Source: Actinomucor elegans
Lineage: Eukaryota > Mucoromycota > Mucoromycetes > Mucorales > Mucoraceae
DNA length: 64,000 nucleotides
NCBI GenBank assembly: GCA_026027325.1
Contig: JAMSLZ010000012.1
Coordinates: 434,001-498,000, forward strand
Direction: 5' to 3'
Positions 37,807-48,877 of the stretch are shown piece by piece. The notes beneath the pieces are model-generated. The model saw only the letters and a list, made by a program, of their open reading frames with translations, did no database searches and was not told the DNA's origin. Position 1 is the stretch's first letter. Each line of letters starts with the position of its first letter. Both the position numbers and the translations under genes were made by a program.

Positions 37807-37941
37807 TTAACTGGGAGAAGGCTTCTTGGGGCACATCCTATATAAATAATGAATACACTAGTCTATAAATACATTTATTTTAAATACTTACATGGAGTAA
37901 TGACCCTTTTGACCACAGTGAATGCAACGACCGTCAGACAT
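37807..37941 (-). CDS. 26-residue CCHC zinc-knuckle microprotein
   Basis: Two exons (37941-37892 and 37837-37807) join in phase into 26 codons and a stop. The peptide has one perfect C-x2-C-x4-H-x4-C knuckle (CIHCGQKGHYSMMC) and a basic, proline-containing tail (PKKPSPS). The intron (54 nt) has a GTAAGT donor and a TATATAG acceptor, and it splits the knuckle so that only splicing creates it. Zinc knuckles of this kind bind single-stranded nucleic acid in retroviral-type Gag proteins and in fungal Air and Gis2 proteins, always as part of larger proteins. A free-standing version is unusual. It might be an exapted fragment or the last exons of a longer gene whose upstream part I cannot see. Confidence 0.6.
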
Positions 37942-40615
37942 ATTGGAGTTTGATATTATAGCTTAAGCTTATGGGTTGGTATATATATATATATAATATG
38001 TTTTCTTGTAAAAAGAAAAAAAAAACGCCTTTTTTTTTAAGATGAGTGGAAAAGTAATGAAGAAAAAAAAGAGAAATTTACAAATTGCATGGCCTTTTTA
38101 TACTAGTGAAATCCCAATTGGTCATTAACACTAATATAGGTCACTTTTGGTTGCATGCCGATCTCTTCCGGCACGTGGCAATGTCAGTAGTTACACACTG
38201 TATTAATGATTTATTTGAGCGGGAAAAAAAAAACCAAATCAAATCAATCTATATTACAATTAAAATCACCTTGTTTCTATTCAATTAGTATGTTTTTGGG
38301 GTCTAATGACTAGTCATGGAAAAAAGGCCGTTTTAAGTAAATAATATAGTTTTCCCTTCTGCTCCTCTTTTCACTGTACATTCATGTAGCTGAATTGTTA
38401 TATTTTTTTTTCTTTTTTGCTCTAATTATAAACCGGACCGCAATTCGGCTCAAGCAACGAAGCGACTCCGAATTATTGATGATACGGAGTTTTTTACCCT
38501 TGTTTTCCCATATTAGCAAAAAACGTGTCTTGGGTAACAATGGAATCAACGAGTTATGTGCCAGATAGTTTATTTGCTTCGCTCCAACCGTTTGGTTGGT
38601 TATCAACACACGTGGTTTCTCGATATATATATATAATCGTAATGAAATGAAAAAAACGTTTTTTTTTCAAGGGTTTATTTCCTACTAGCCACTCATAAAA
38701 TTTCACCTCAACTTGTTGGGTTTGTTTAGCCGCTATTTTCGTTCAACGCCACCCTGTGTAATGTCAGCAGATTGTATAACCATCACAACAGTAATTCAAA
38801 AAATGACGTTTTACCCTTAGGTTAGCTGACCTGGTCACCTTTGTAAGAAAGCTCAGCTCCTTTTTATCCCGTGACAGCCAATCCACTTCAAATCCATCGG
38901 ATGATCTATCCCGTCTAGAAACACCTCTTTTTATTTGCTCATGATTGCACTTTTCCTTACTTTCAAGGCCAAAAACTGGGCTAGTAGCACATTGTGTACA
39001 TGATGTGGATCAAAGGCCAGACTTGGCCAAGCTCCGTTGAGAAATCGAGACGTGATGAATTATTATTGCATATTCTATCGTTCATTATTGGTTTGTATAA
39101 AATATAGGCTTAAATTCACAGAATCAATAGCTCATTCTGAACATGGACTACTATTTAAAAGTAAGATCAAACCAAGATTTGGAGAGATCGATTGAGGATG
39201 AATCGTTACATAAATATAGATTATATTACGCTTCATTACCAACATACTTGTGATATAAATATTATTTTAGTTGAATAATAGTACCAACAGATTCGCTACC
39301 TCATTCTGAACTTGGCATGTTGTCCAAAAGCGAGATCAGATTGAAATCTAGAAAAAAAAAAAAAAAAAAAAAAACTAGCAATGATCAATCATTTCCAAAT
39401 GAAATATATATAATCACCCGTTCAACATGAATACATGGAAAATATACACTCTATTTCCGTTCAACAATGGTTTCAATAGATTTGCCAATTAGCATTAAAC
39501 TTGAAATGTTATTCAAAAGCAAATCAGATCAAAATCAGCAGAGATGATCTATAGATCTATAAATTTCATGTATATGAATACATATATATAATTGATTGCT
39601 CCTGATTAGCAACATAGTATATTGACTGCAATTGAATGACGTAAAGAATTTATTAGATTCACTGTTTCATCCTAAACATGGCATGGTGCCACTCAGATGC
39701 GATATTTGACATTGATCTCGTTCAAAATGGAAGGGAGACATTTGCATTATTATTAGACATATATTTAAATACCGCTATTGCTTTTATGGAGCGCAAAGAT
39801 GGTATTTGTAGAGCATATATTACAGATGTAGTGATATATATTCGGCGAAACAGCTGTGTAATTTTAACACCAACACACCACGAGTTATAGCTGTATATCA
39901 AATTTAATTTTAATCCATAAAGATTTATTGAATTTTAAAAGAGTTGAAACAATACAACACCTAATTCGCAACTTGACGCTACATCAATTTTTTTTAACCC
40001 CTATCTTGCTTATCGACGAGCTTTAATCCCATAAAACCAAAAGTCAAAAAAGCATAGAATTTTGAGCTAACCATAAGGAAATAGTTATGTAAAGCACCGT
40101 CATTTAATAAGAATCACACGCTGGCATAGTATTACTATGGGTTTAATATTGTACAGACATTTTTAGCACTGTTTATCCATGGAACTTGTGCCAAAATAAT
40201 ATATTACATTACTGATTAATTAATGAGGAGTTTGTTACTAATTCGAGTATTGGATTTATTGCTTTGCTTTTTCTCAAAAATCGAATAATGTATCCGTATT
40301 CACTAGAACTACGAAAAGCAACTAATTAATTAATCAATTTTTTTTTTATCTGCTATCTATGGGATTCATGCTATAACTGTAGACGAAGCCTTCCATTACC
40401 ATCATCAGATATACAAGTGAGTACATCATCTTATCTGAGAGTTCATACATCGAAACGAGCACAGCAAATATAAGGTTTCCATAATAGTCTCTTACATGTT
40501 TTCTATGGTAGTTTATATACTGCATAAACGCGAATGTCCTCAAGAGAAGAGATGAAGACATTTATTCAGTTTTCAAGTATACTATATTGATCTGTTGACT
40601 GATTAACCAAAGGCT
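37942..40615. other. gene-poor spacer with repeat array
   Basis: The main content is a four-copy array of the dispersed repeat (39119-39725). An A run of about 26 (39352-39374) lies inside the array. A 71-codon hydrophobic open frame at 40346-40561 (minus) has no recognisable family and is not called as a gene. Confidence 0.5.
39119..39725 (+). repeat. dispersed repeat array, four copies at 167-186 bp spacing
   Basis: Copies start at about 39119, 39286, 39472 and 39648. Shared words include CTCATTCTGAACATGGACTA, CTCATTCTGAACTTGGCATG, CATTAAACTTGAAATG and CATCCTAAACATGGCATGG, followed in each by AAAAGxxAxATCAxA or CAGATGCGATATTTGAC and in two by GATCTATAGATCT-like ends. The regular spacing indicates a diverged tandem repeat with a unit of about 165-185 bp. 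This is the longest array in the window. Confidence 0.7.
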
Positions 40616-40916
40616 TTAATATTCAAGGCCTCCAGTTGGTTGCTGAATAGAAGGAGCTGTAGTAGCATAATATCCTGGTTTGATAAAGCTATATATAACT
40701 CAGTGTTAATTGAGATGCTTTTTTATGACTAATTGGATTAAGACCTACTTGAAAAGTACCATCGGAGGATATTGGCAACAGTCTGTCTTCTGGGTATGTC
40801 TTGTTACTGATGAATAGCAGTTGATTCTTGTTAGAAAATATCAACACCGTAAACAAAGAAATCACATCCAACATAATATATTTCAACATAGTAGGATTTG
40901 TGCACAGCATTGACAT
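40616..40916 (-). CDS. small hypothetical protein with N-terminal hydrophobic segment
   Basis: An ATG at 40916 opens a frame with a hydrophobic stretch (YIMLDVISLFTVLIF) that could be a signal anchor. Two endings are possible: an unspliced 75-codon frame stopping near 40689, or a splice near 40750 to a downstream exon reading FIKPGYYATTAPSIQQ and ending at 40616. The second ending looks more like coding sequence, but the splice sites that keep frame are weak. Product unknown. Confidence 0.35.
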
Positions 40917-41327
40917 CTAAGGTTGTACTAGACTTTATCTCCCATCACACTCGTCTGTGTAAGGTCAGCCGAGCCTTCGATCACACACAACGCGCTTTTT
41001 TCTCAAGCCTTGAATGATACATGATATGTGCGTCCTAAAGATGTAACGCACCAATCCACCTTATATACTATGATTTATCCATTTTTTGAATTATCTATAA
41101 ACCTTGCCATTGAAATACAGAGCTAATTAATGCGTCATTGGACTATCTACACCACCGACAAGAGGTGTCTTTAGTGGAATTTGCATGAATAAATACGCGT
41201 GACGTTTGCATTTTTGATTTGTGTGAGTGTGTGTGTGTGTGTGAGTGAGAGAGAGAGTAAATAGCTGCAGCTAATATTTTATTTTATTTTTTTTTATATT
41301 TCCTTTCCTTTTTTTTTCAATGAAATT
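40917..41327. other. upstream region of the SDS3-like gene
   Basis: Contains a (GT)n/(GA)n microsatellite at about 41221-41257 and pyrimidine-rich leader sequence just before the start codon. No gene seen. Confidence 0.55.
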
Positions 41328-42316
41328 ATGTACCATAACACAAGTAATACTTCATTACCAAACACAGGACAGAGTTATACACCCAATTTACCTCCCATGA
41401 ATAATTCGTTACCACCTCCAGCGCATTCTGATCAACCATTCTATCCATATTCACAGCATCAGCAACCTCAGAAATCGACCTTTTCTTATTCACCTTATCT
41501 AGACAGCAGTTCAAGTCATCACATTCAACATGAAGAGTATTACTATCCCGTATATAACAAGCACGAATGGACTGAAGGTTAGATAACGAGACACTCCAGT
41601 GATCAAAACTAACTACTCAAAAAGATATACCGCCACCCATGATTGATCATCCAAAACTGAAGAAGAAAAAGGATATGGACGAGCGTATTAAAAGCATAGA
41701 CAATGAATTTATTGAAAATAGAGAAGTGTAAGAAACTATAGCTTCAATACCATGCTTTATTCATTAACATGCTTATGCTAGCCTTTACCACGAGAAATTG
41801 AAACAATTACAAGACGAGTTGCTAGCAGTAGAAAAAGGTGACCAACGCTAACTACTGCGTATACACTGCATCTTACCCTACATACATCTAGGAAATCACG
41901 ATATCTTTGATGAGTGCTTACAAGATTTAGAAGAAAAGCGAAAAAAGTCCATCGATGATGCGCGACTCATGATGATTTATCAAATATCCACAGTAGACCG
42001 CCAGTTTCAACTCAACTCGAAAATAGTGCAAGAAGAATCCATGGCAGAAACAAGAGAAATACAAAATGCCATGTTTAGCGTCATTGAAGAGAAAAGAAGA
42101 AAGCTGAAGCAAGATAAAGACGGTGAATTCGATACAGCACATCAAACACGAAACAATAGAATGTTGCTACGAAAAAAACAAAAAACAAAAAAGAAGAATG
42201 AATACGTGCCATACAATCCACCGCCATCATTACCAACAGGTACAATAGATAAAAAGGATTATATCGAAGCTGACTACTATGCAATGACTGCCATGATTAA
42301 AAGAACAGTGAAATAA
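41328..42316 (+). CDS. Sds3-like subunit of the Sin3/Rpd3 histone deacetylase complex
   Basis: Four exons (41328-41577, 41625-41727, 41782-41837, 41892-42316) give 277 residues. The N-terminal 90 residues are disordered and rich in serine, proline, glutamine and tyrosine. After that a long charged coiled coil runs through RIKSIDNEFIENREV, YHEKLKQLQDELLAVEKG and LEEKRKKSIDDARL, followed by the core IYQISTVDRQFQLNSK and EEKRRKLKQDKDGEF. This order is typical of the Sds3/BRMS1 family, which dimerises through the coil and holds Sin3 and the deacetylase together for gene repression. It is shorter than some relatives. Good match in order and spacing; paralogue identity (Sds3 versus Dep1-like) is not certain. 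Confidence 0.8.
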
Positions 42317-43014
42317 ATGGGTAAAAATGATAGGTTTTCAAACATTTTTTAGCGTATTTTGACGTTCGATGACGAGTCTTTGTTGATTGGAAATCATATA
42401 TCACTTTGGTCTATCTACCCCCCCCCCCCCGATAATGAGTTTCAATAAAACGCATGATATTAGAATCCGGAGGGAGGGAGGAAGACATGTACTTTAAATC
42501 GTCAACTCCCAATGAAATTTGGTTATCAACCAATAATAATAATAGTAATAAGGAGGAGTACTATTTGGAGTTCAGACATCAAAATCATCATCGTAAACAA
42601 TGGCAACAGCTAATATAAAACACAATGACTTAACCAAAACTATATGCAAGCCAGCCTTCTTTCGAATGATATAGACTCTGTAAAATAACAAAAGGAATCA
42701 TTTGTGTTTAAAGACAGAAAATGCTATACTATCAGAGCTTTCTAGCTTTTTTTTTTTTTCAAGCTGTTGCGTCTCTGCAAACTTGAAATATTTTCTAAAT
42801 AAAACACTTTATTCTATATATAAATTTCTTGTTGAGAATTATTACTACAATTCTGTAATTTGCGAATTTCCATTGAGAGTGGTAACACTTGTGAAAGATG
42901 TTGATGATGATGATGAACCTTTATTCAATCTCCTCTATCCAATGAAAATCATTACATCCTGACAATCCATGAATACCTCATTTTCGCACCTTCTATACAA
43001 CCCATCTTTCCAAA
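42317..43014. other. spacer with poly(C) tract
   Basis: No supported gene. A run of 13 C at about 42418-42430 stands out in an AT-rich setting. An open frame at 42702-42962 lacks an ATG start and any family motif. Confidence 0.5.
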
Positions 43015-43458
43015 ATGACATCCGATCACGCATTTGAAGGCATGGCCATACTTTGTTTTTACCTCTCAAGCAATTTATTTCAAGGCCATTGCATTAACAC
43101 ACATACCAACAGTTCACCCTTCAGTTTAGCAGGAAAACTCGACATTGATCACGTTGATCCTCAACACAATGACTGCATGGAGCCCGATGACTTTTACAAG
43201 GTCTTGATCCAGCCCCATATTCAATCAGATAAAGTATCGCTTCTATTAAGAAGGCCAAAACACAATGATGCAGGCGGTTTATTCACGCACGAACACGAAC
43301 AAGAGATCAATGACGGTTATGAATTCTCGTTCGAGACAAATCAGTTTTTGTCAGGCAACACAGCCTTGATAATGAAAAACAAGTACTTTTCTTCAATAGA
43401 AGATCAAGAAGTGCTAGTGTGTATAGGCGATATAAAGTTTTATCGTAATAAAAAGTGA
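43015..43458 (+). CDS. hypothetical protein, single exon
   Basis: An uninterrupted 147-codon frame with a better amino-acid mix than the surrounding AT-driven frames: KLDIDHVDPQHNDCMEPDDF, LLLRRPKHNDAGG, and a TxHEHEQEINDGYEFSFET stretch. A hydrophobic patch near the start (MAILCFYLSS) could be a signal or anchor. I do not recognise a family. It ends 137 bp before the HAD phosphatase on the same strand. Confidence 0.5.
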   Translation: MTSDHAFEGMAILCFYLSSNLFQGHCINTHTNSSPFSLAGKLDIDHVDPQHNDCMEPDDFYKVLIQPHIQSDKVSLLLRRPKHNDAGGLFTHEHEQEINDGYEFSFETNQFLSGNTALIMKNKYFSSIEDQEVLVCIGDIKFYRNKK

Positions 43459-43595
43459 TGTCACTAAGCTTCAATATATAGTATAGTCTTATCAAGATAC
43501 CCGATTTTATAAAAAAAAAAAAAAATATAAGGTACCGCATATAGTTTATTTAGCTTTCTTTTTTTTTTTTTTTAAAAAAAAAGAAAAAATCTTTG

Positions 43596-44571
43596 ATGAC
43601 TAAAACAACGCAGGTACAAGTATTTACTGATTTTGATGGCACTTTGTCTTTGGATGGTATATTATAAAACTCAATTAAAAAAAAAAAAAAAAATCTAATC
43701 TGTCAAGTTTAGACACTGGCCTTTTGTTGATTGATGATCACCGATCAATGGGTCCTGAACGTAGAAGAATCTTGGAACACGAGATTTTGAATGGTACTAA
43801 GACATATAGGTGAGGCTCAAATAGATCTATAGATATACCATCTATTTTTTTTTTAAAAAAAAATCTACCTCTGTAGAGATGCACTTCAAGAAATGTGGGA
43901 TTCTGTCCATATCAGCTGGGAAGAAGCTTGGACTGAATATCTTGACAGTAAGCAAAGCAAACAGATCTTTTATTTAAAAAAGTAATAATTAAACCACTGA
44001 TTAGACTGTAGAATCGATCCTGGCTTCCCTTCGTTTAATGATTATTGTCGTGAGAATAACTTTCCCGTCACTATCATCAGCAGCGGTCTCTATCCTCTAC
44101 TTGACAAAATCATGACAAACTTTCTTGGTGAAAAAGCCAAAGATATCGAAATCGTCTCTAATCAAGGCAAGGTACACGATAGAACTTGGCAAATTATTTG
44201 GAGAGACGATAGTATTTATGGCAACGACAAGTCCTTAAGTAAAGTGATCTAGATATCTATAAACATAGATCTGCAAAACTAACTTGATCCCGTGACATAT
44301 AGCATTGGCCAAGGCACGTCAAGTAGCCGATAAAGACACTATTTTCGTCTTTTGTGGAGATGGCGTATCCGATATTTCGGCTGCTAAACATGCAGATGTC
44401 TTGTTTGCACGTAAAGATCGCGACCTTGAATTCTATTGTAAACGCGAAGACATTCCTTTTATTCCTTTTGATACTTTTAAAGAAGTAGAACTTGTTGTCA
44501 GAAAGTTGGTTGATGGTAAAGCTAGAATCGAAAAAGACCAAAGTGGCTTCTGCAGAGTTATTGATAATTAG
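43596..44571 (+). CDS. HAD-superfamily phosphatase (phosphoserine-phosphatase-like)
   Basis: Five exons (43596-43656, 43713-43809, 43877-43947, 44005-44238, 44303-44571) give 243 residues. All HAD motifs are visible: motif I FTDFDGTLS with both aspartates, motif II TIISSGLYP, a motif III lysine in NDKSL, and motif IV FCGDGVSDISAAKHAD. The helical cap lies between motifs I and II. This layout fits the PSP/MtnX-like small-molecule phosphatases found in fungi. The exact substrate cannot be told from sequence. Exon 1 is short and followed by an intron with an A run of about 17. Confidence 0.9.
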
Positions 44572-45507
44572 AATAAATGTTTGCCCTTTTACCCTAAAAT
44601 ACTTGAAATCTTCTCCCAAGGAGATTGTAAATCAAGTCACGTGTATCTCCACCACCGCGCATGCACACAAGTTGAGAGCAACAGCTGTAAAAATTTAAGT
44701 GCACAACGAATTGTCGTTGTAGCAAATATATAAAATTATCCTTTAACAATATACAATTTACTGAATGTTGATTTCAAGGCCATAGACCTGTCTTTTTTTT
44801 TTTTTAGTATTTAAAAAGATATAAAACAAATATAGCATGCGTAGACTAGACCGTAACAAATGACTTGGCGTTTGGAATTATACTTCTAAAATGTATTACT
44901 TAGGGTCAGAGCAAATCAGTAAAAATTTCAAAGTTGATTTGACCAAAGGGCCGTGTGCGCTGTCAAAATTTAGTTTTTTGGTTGACTAGGCTGCCCATAT
45001 AATAGTACTGAGTGATTTGGCATCTGAAACAGTTTTTTTTTTTTTGCGTAGTAAAAAAAGAAAAAGAAAAAGAAAATCAAAATAAAGTAAGGCTTATAGA
45101 GCATCCAATGGCATATCAGACAGTACAACGATCATATCGAGCTGTATTTAACTATTTACAGATATTTTCAATGGTGATAATACATTTTCTCGTTTCAAGA
45201 TTCTACACTTTCGAGCCAACATTTTTATATGCAAAACAAGCTATGAATGTATATGTCTCATAATGGAATAAGCTTTTGTTATAAATTGCACCTCAATCGT
45301 GTCAATACAGAATGCAAAAGAAAAATCAAATGTTGACACAGTGATTCCAAAGATGAAAACAAAACAAAAACAAAAAATACCTTACAAAAAAAAAAAAAAA
45401 AAAAAAGGAATTCAAACTCCACAGTTTCGAAGCATTCGAATCAATCGAATAAAACCTATTGACCAACTGCAAAGAGCTTCTAAACCCTCCCTTTTTTTTG
45501 TATAAAG
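44572..45507. other. spacer upstream of the uS13 gene
   Basis: No supported gene. T and A runs near 44792, 45032 and 45387. The uS13 promoter and leader, with pyrimidine-rich sequence just before the start codon, lie at the right end. Confidence 0.5.
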
Positions 45508-46230
45508 ATGGTAATATATCACAGAAGCATTGTCATAGTCAAGATGAAATAGAAAGAGAGTGTGGAGATAACGGATGGATGGATGACATACGACTCTAGA
45601 TTGGATGGATGAACACAGCACACACACACTCATACACATGCAAAAAAAAAAAGACCAACACATTCAATTCAGCCAATGCACTTTTTACTTGTCTCTCTCT
45701 CTCTCTCTCTCTCTTTCACGCTTGACCCATCTAATTTCACAATGCTAACCTTTCATTTTATTCACTAGTCGCTCGTTGTTCCTGAGAGGAATCATTTCCA
45801 GCACATTATCCGTCTTCTTAACACCAACGTTGACGGTCGTGTCAAGATTCAAATTGCTTTGACTTCCGTCAAGGGTGTTGGTCGTCGTTTCGCCAATATC
45901 GCCTGTAAGAAGGCCGATATTGACTTGACCAAGAGAGCTGGTGAGCTTTCTTCTGAAGAATTGGAACGTATTGTCACTATTTTGCAAAACCCTGCTCAAT
46001 ACAAGATCCCTGCTTGGTTCCTCAACAGACAAAAGGATATCGTTGATGGCAAGTCTTCTCAAGTCATCTCCAACGTGCTTGATACCAAGTACCGTGATGA
46101 TTTGGAACGCTTAAAGAAGATCCGTGCTCATCGTGGTCTTCGTCACTACTGGGGTGTCCGTGTTCGTGGTCAACACACCAAGACTACTGGTCGTCGTGGA
46201 CGTACCGTTGGTGTTTCCAAGAAGAAATAA
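45508..46230 (+). CDS. RPS18: 40S ribosomal protein uS13 (S18)
   Basis: The body ([18 protein letters not shown] to the end) is a full-length eukaryotic uS13, including [45 protein letters not shown] and the basic tail [20 protein letters not shown]. The reading frame opens at an acceptor (45769), so the start must come from an upstream exon. The ATG at 45508-45510 is directly followed by GTAATA, giving a first coding exon of only the start codon and a 258-nt intron with a (TC)n tract. The joined start, M-SLVVPE, is the family N terminus. The protein sits in the head of the small subunit and contacts tRNA and the large subunit. The long first intron is typical of fungal ribosomal protein genes. 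Confidence 0.93.
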
Positions 46231-46381
46231 ATGGTAAAAAGCATTTTCATTTTTATTATTATTATTTTTATTATTAATTGTTAACTGTTTATCTAATGGA
46301 TTGTATAGTAGCTTATATGTTTTCTTTATTAATAAACAAGATCTTGAATATATATAAAAAAAAAAAGAGTATCAGGAACGC

Positions 46382-48877
46382 CTAAACATTTTTAAATTTA
46401 CCGCTGCTTCCACCAACTACGTTACCATCCACCTTGGTCAAACTAAGTAGAAAGTCTCCCAACAATTCTTCAGATTTTTCGCCACCGTCTTCAATGCTAT
46501 TCAATGATCTCGTATCCAGACAGATGGAAGCTGGTCTTGGTATACCGTCAAACGATATACGATCTCGCACATTAATTACACTGGGTGGTTGGTGTGAAAT
46601 GCGCCTATTAACTACGGTTGAAGCGCTTCGAGATCGGCCTAATCTGGGTATTTCCATTAACGCTGAGGATGAGGGAGAGGCAAGTAAATAAGAGGATGAA
46701 GACGAGCTAGTAGTGCCTGATATAGGATCTGTGGGTAATGGTGTTGAATTGGAGATAATTGGAGGGAATATAGTAGATATCAAAGGCTTTGAACTTGCTA
46801 AATTATGGTGTGGTGGACTTGTAGGCTGTTTTGGCGGCGCTTTAAATTTATGTTGAGGCAACCAATCATTGAGAAATGCTGGCGATGGTTCTGCATGACG
46901 CGGATTAGGTAACACCATATGAGGACGAAGAACAGCTGAATTACGACGATTGTTACTGGATATATTACTATTATGATTATTATTATGATTATTACCACTA
47001 TCTTGATCATAGTCATCATCATCTTGATGTGGATCAATTGAAGGAATCATGCCATGGAGATCTTCGCTTTGAGTTTTACGATGGTGCTGCGAAAATCGGG
47101 CAGTATTGCCAAGTTGAGCAGGTGCACTATTGGGTTTGGAACCAAATGAAGTAGATCTAGATCGATAACTCGACTGTTGTGGTGAATGTGTATAAGTGAG
47201 CGATAATGGGTCTGATTTGAGGAATTCGCAGGCGGTTTTCATGGTAGTCACGACAAAGCTATAGGCTGAGCCTTCTACCATTCTGGCTAAGCGGTATTTT
47301 TGCATGTAATACACGAGACTCGCAATACGAGGCACATTACTCTGAACAATGACGTATGCAAGCAAAGGAATCATTTCATCCGAAGTAACGGAAGTATCTA
47401 TTAAAGTGTTAGCTAAACTAGGCATTGCATAGTCGCCTAACTCACCACTAAAGCCATTGCCAAAATCTTGAACATATGTAGAAACTGCAGAGGATATTAA
47501 ATCCAAAGTTGACTTTAATACAGCCAGTTTTTCTAGTGGTGTAAATGCTACTTGTTTCAGCTTTGATTTATAGGGTTCGACGTTGCTACTGTCAGAATCC
47601 ATTCTCTTGAAATTCTTGATCGCTTCCTCAAAGCAACTTAGACGCATGCAGGATATGGGTTCGCGCAGCGAATACTGAGAGAGCGTGACATTGGAATAAG
47701 CATAGCATATTGTGTCTAAATAGTTATCCTGTGATGCCAAGAGTGATTGTAAGGATTGGATCCAAATCTTTTTATGCAGAAAGCTCATCACAACACTATA
47801 TATATATACATATAAAATGAGTTTCTATTGTCATGCGTATACTATGTATATACTTTTCAACTAATTCCAGGAATTGATCATGCTCAGAAGGCGTACGACA
47901 TGATTCTTGCAATAATTTGTTTTTTTGTAATATAGTCTATCAAAAAAAAAAAAAAAAAAAGTTAGTTTTCCAACCAATCGCATATCAATAGTACATACTC
48001 GATACGTTTTCATGTACATATGCTGTATTCTTTCAACTGTAGGTCGATTATAACCTTTGATGTAAACATAAGAATCAGTAAACTCTTGGACTGCAATCTC
48101 CAGCTCATTGAGTGCTGCCAGATTCTCGGAAAACATGTTGAGGAATTCCAAGTCCCTATAGATGGGGATATTTAAGGGCCAATTTATAGTTTCATTCATA
48201 TACATATGACTTACGTTCTAGAGTTACGAACAGGTGGAATAATAATCGCATGCTTGTATAGAGGTTGGTCTTTCTATTCAATCAGGTTATGATGGTGCAA
48301 TTAAGCTATCAAAAAAGTACTTACTGGAGGTTCACCTTCTAATAGTCGATCTATTAACAATACTTTGACCTTTTTCGATCTAAAATGGAATAGCTCTTCT
48401 GCCATGATATGTACAGTGCGTTCCTCTTTAAAGCCTTTTTTTTTCGAATAGATAAGCAAGGACCTTCTTTGAGATTCTATGTGTATTACCTCGAATGGTT
48501 GTTATAATAGGAAAATCGTACGCTATAGTCTTTTGCCTTTGCTTGGTTGCCATGTATTGTCCACAGAAATAGGGTGAAGGTCGAAAACAATGTGATTCTA
48601 TAATCAATAATCAATATATGTATATATAGTATATCAAACCCATTCGTTTACCAATGATATCTTTTGTTATGACAAGACCTTGGATAGACTTTGAATGAGG
48701 TATACACACAATAGCAGAATCACAGAATAAAGAATGAAAATGAGTTACAATGTGCTTATAGAAAAAGTTTTCGTCAATCTCTTCTGCTTTTAAAGGCTCA
48801 TCCACTGCTACATCGTTATTATTGCCAGGTGCTTTATTCACTAACGAAGAGAGAGTTGGGTAACTATTGCTGTTCAT
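46382..48877 (-). CDS. VPS9-domain Rab5-type guanine nucleotide exchange factor
   Basis: Seven exons (48877-48652, 48597-48490, 48434-48325, 48273-48215, 48155-47999, 47936-47854, 47795-46382) join in phase into 718 residues. The N-terminal half (FYKHIVTHFHSLFCDSAIV, AEELFHFRSKKVKVLLIDRL) resembles the region before the VPS9 domain in yeast Vrl1/Varp-type proteins. The VPS9 core follows: FTPLEKLAVLKSTLDLI, SDEMIPLLAYVIVQSNVPR and SLVYYMQKYR, with conserved acidic and tyrosine positions. The last 270 residues are serine-, asparagine- and proline-rich. Such GEFs activate Rab5/Vps21 GTPases on endosomes. No ankyrin repeats are present, unlike Varp. Convergent with RPS18. Confidence 0.88.

Noticed and set aside
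40346..40561. 71-codon hydrophobic frame
   Set aside because: Could be a small membrane protein, but there is no promoter, motif or splice support; composition alone is not enough.
42702..42962. 86-codon open frame ahead of the hypothetical gene
   Set aside because: It opens at TTG without an ATG, is dominated by poly(T)-derived Phe/Ser, and does not splice to the next frame.
45511..45768. Possible box C/D snoRNA in the long uS13 intron
   Set aside because: GGATGGATGA repeats look like a C box at first, but there is no CTGA D box and no terminal stem.
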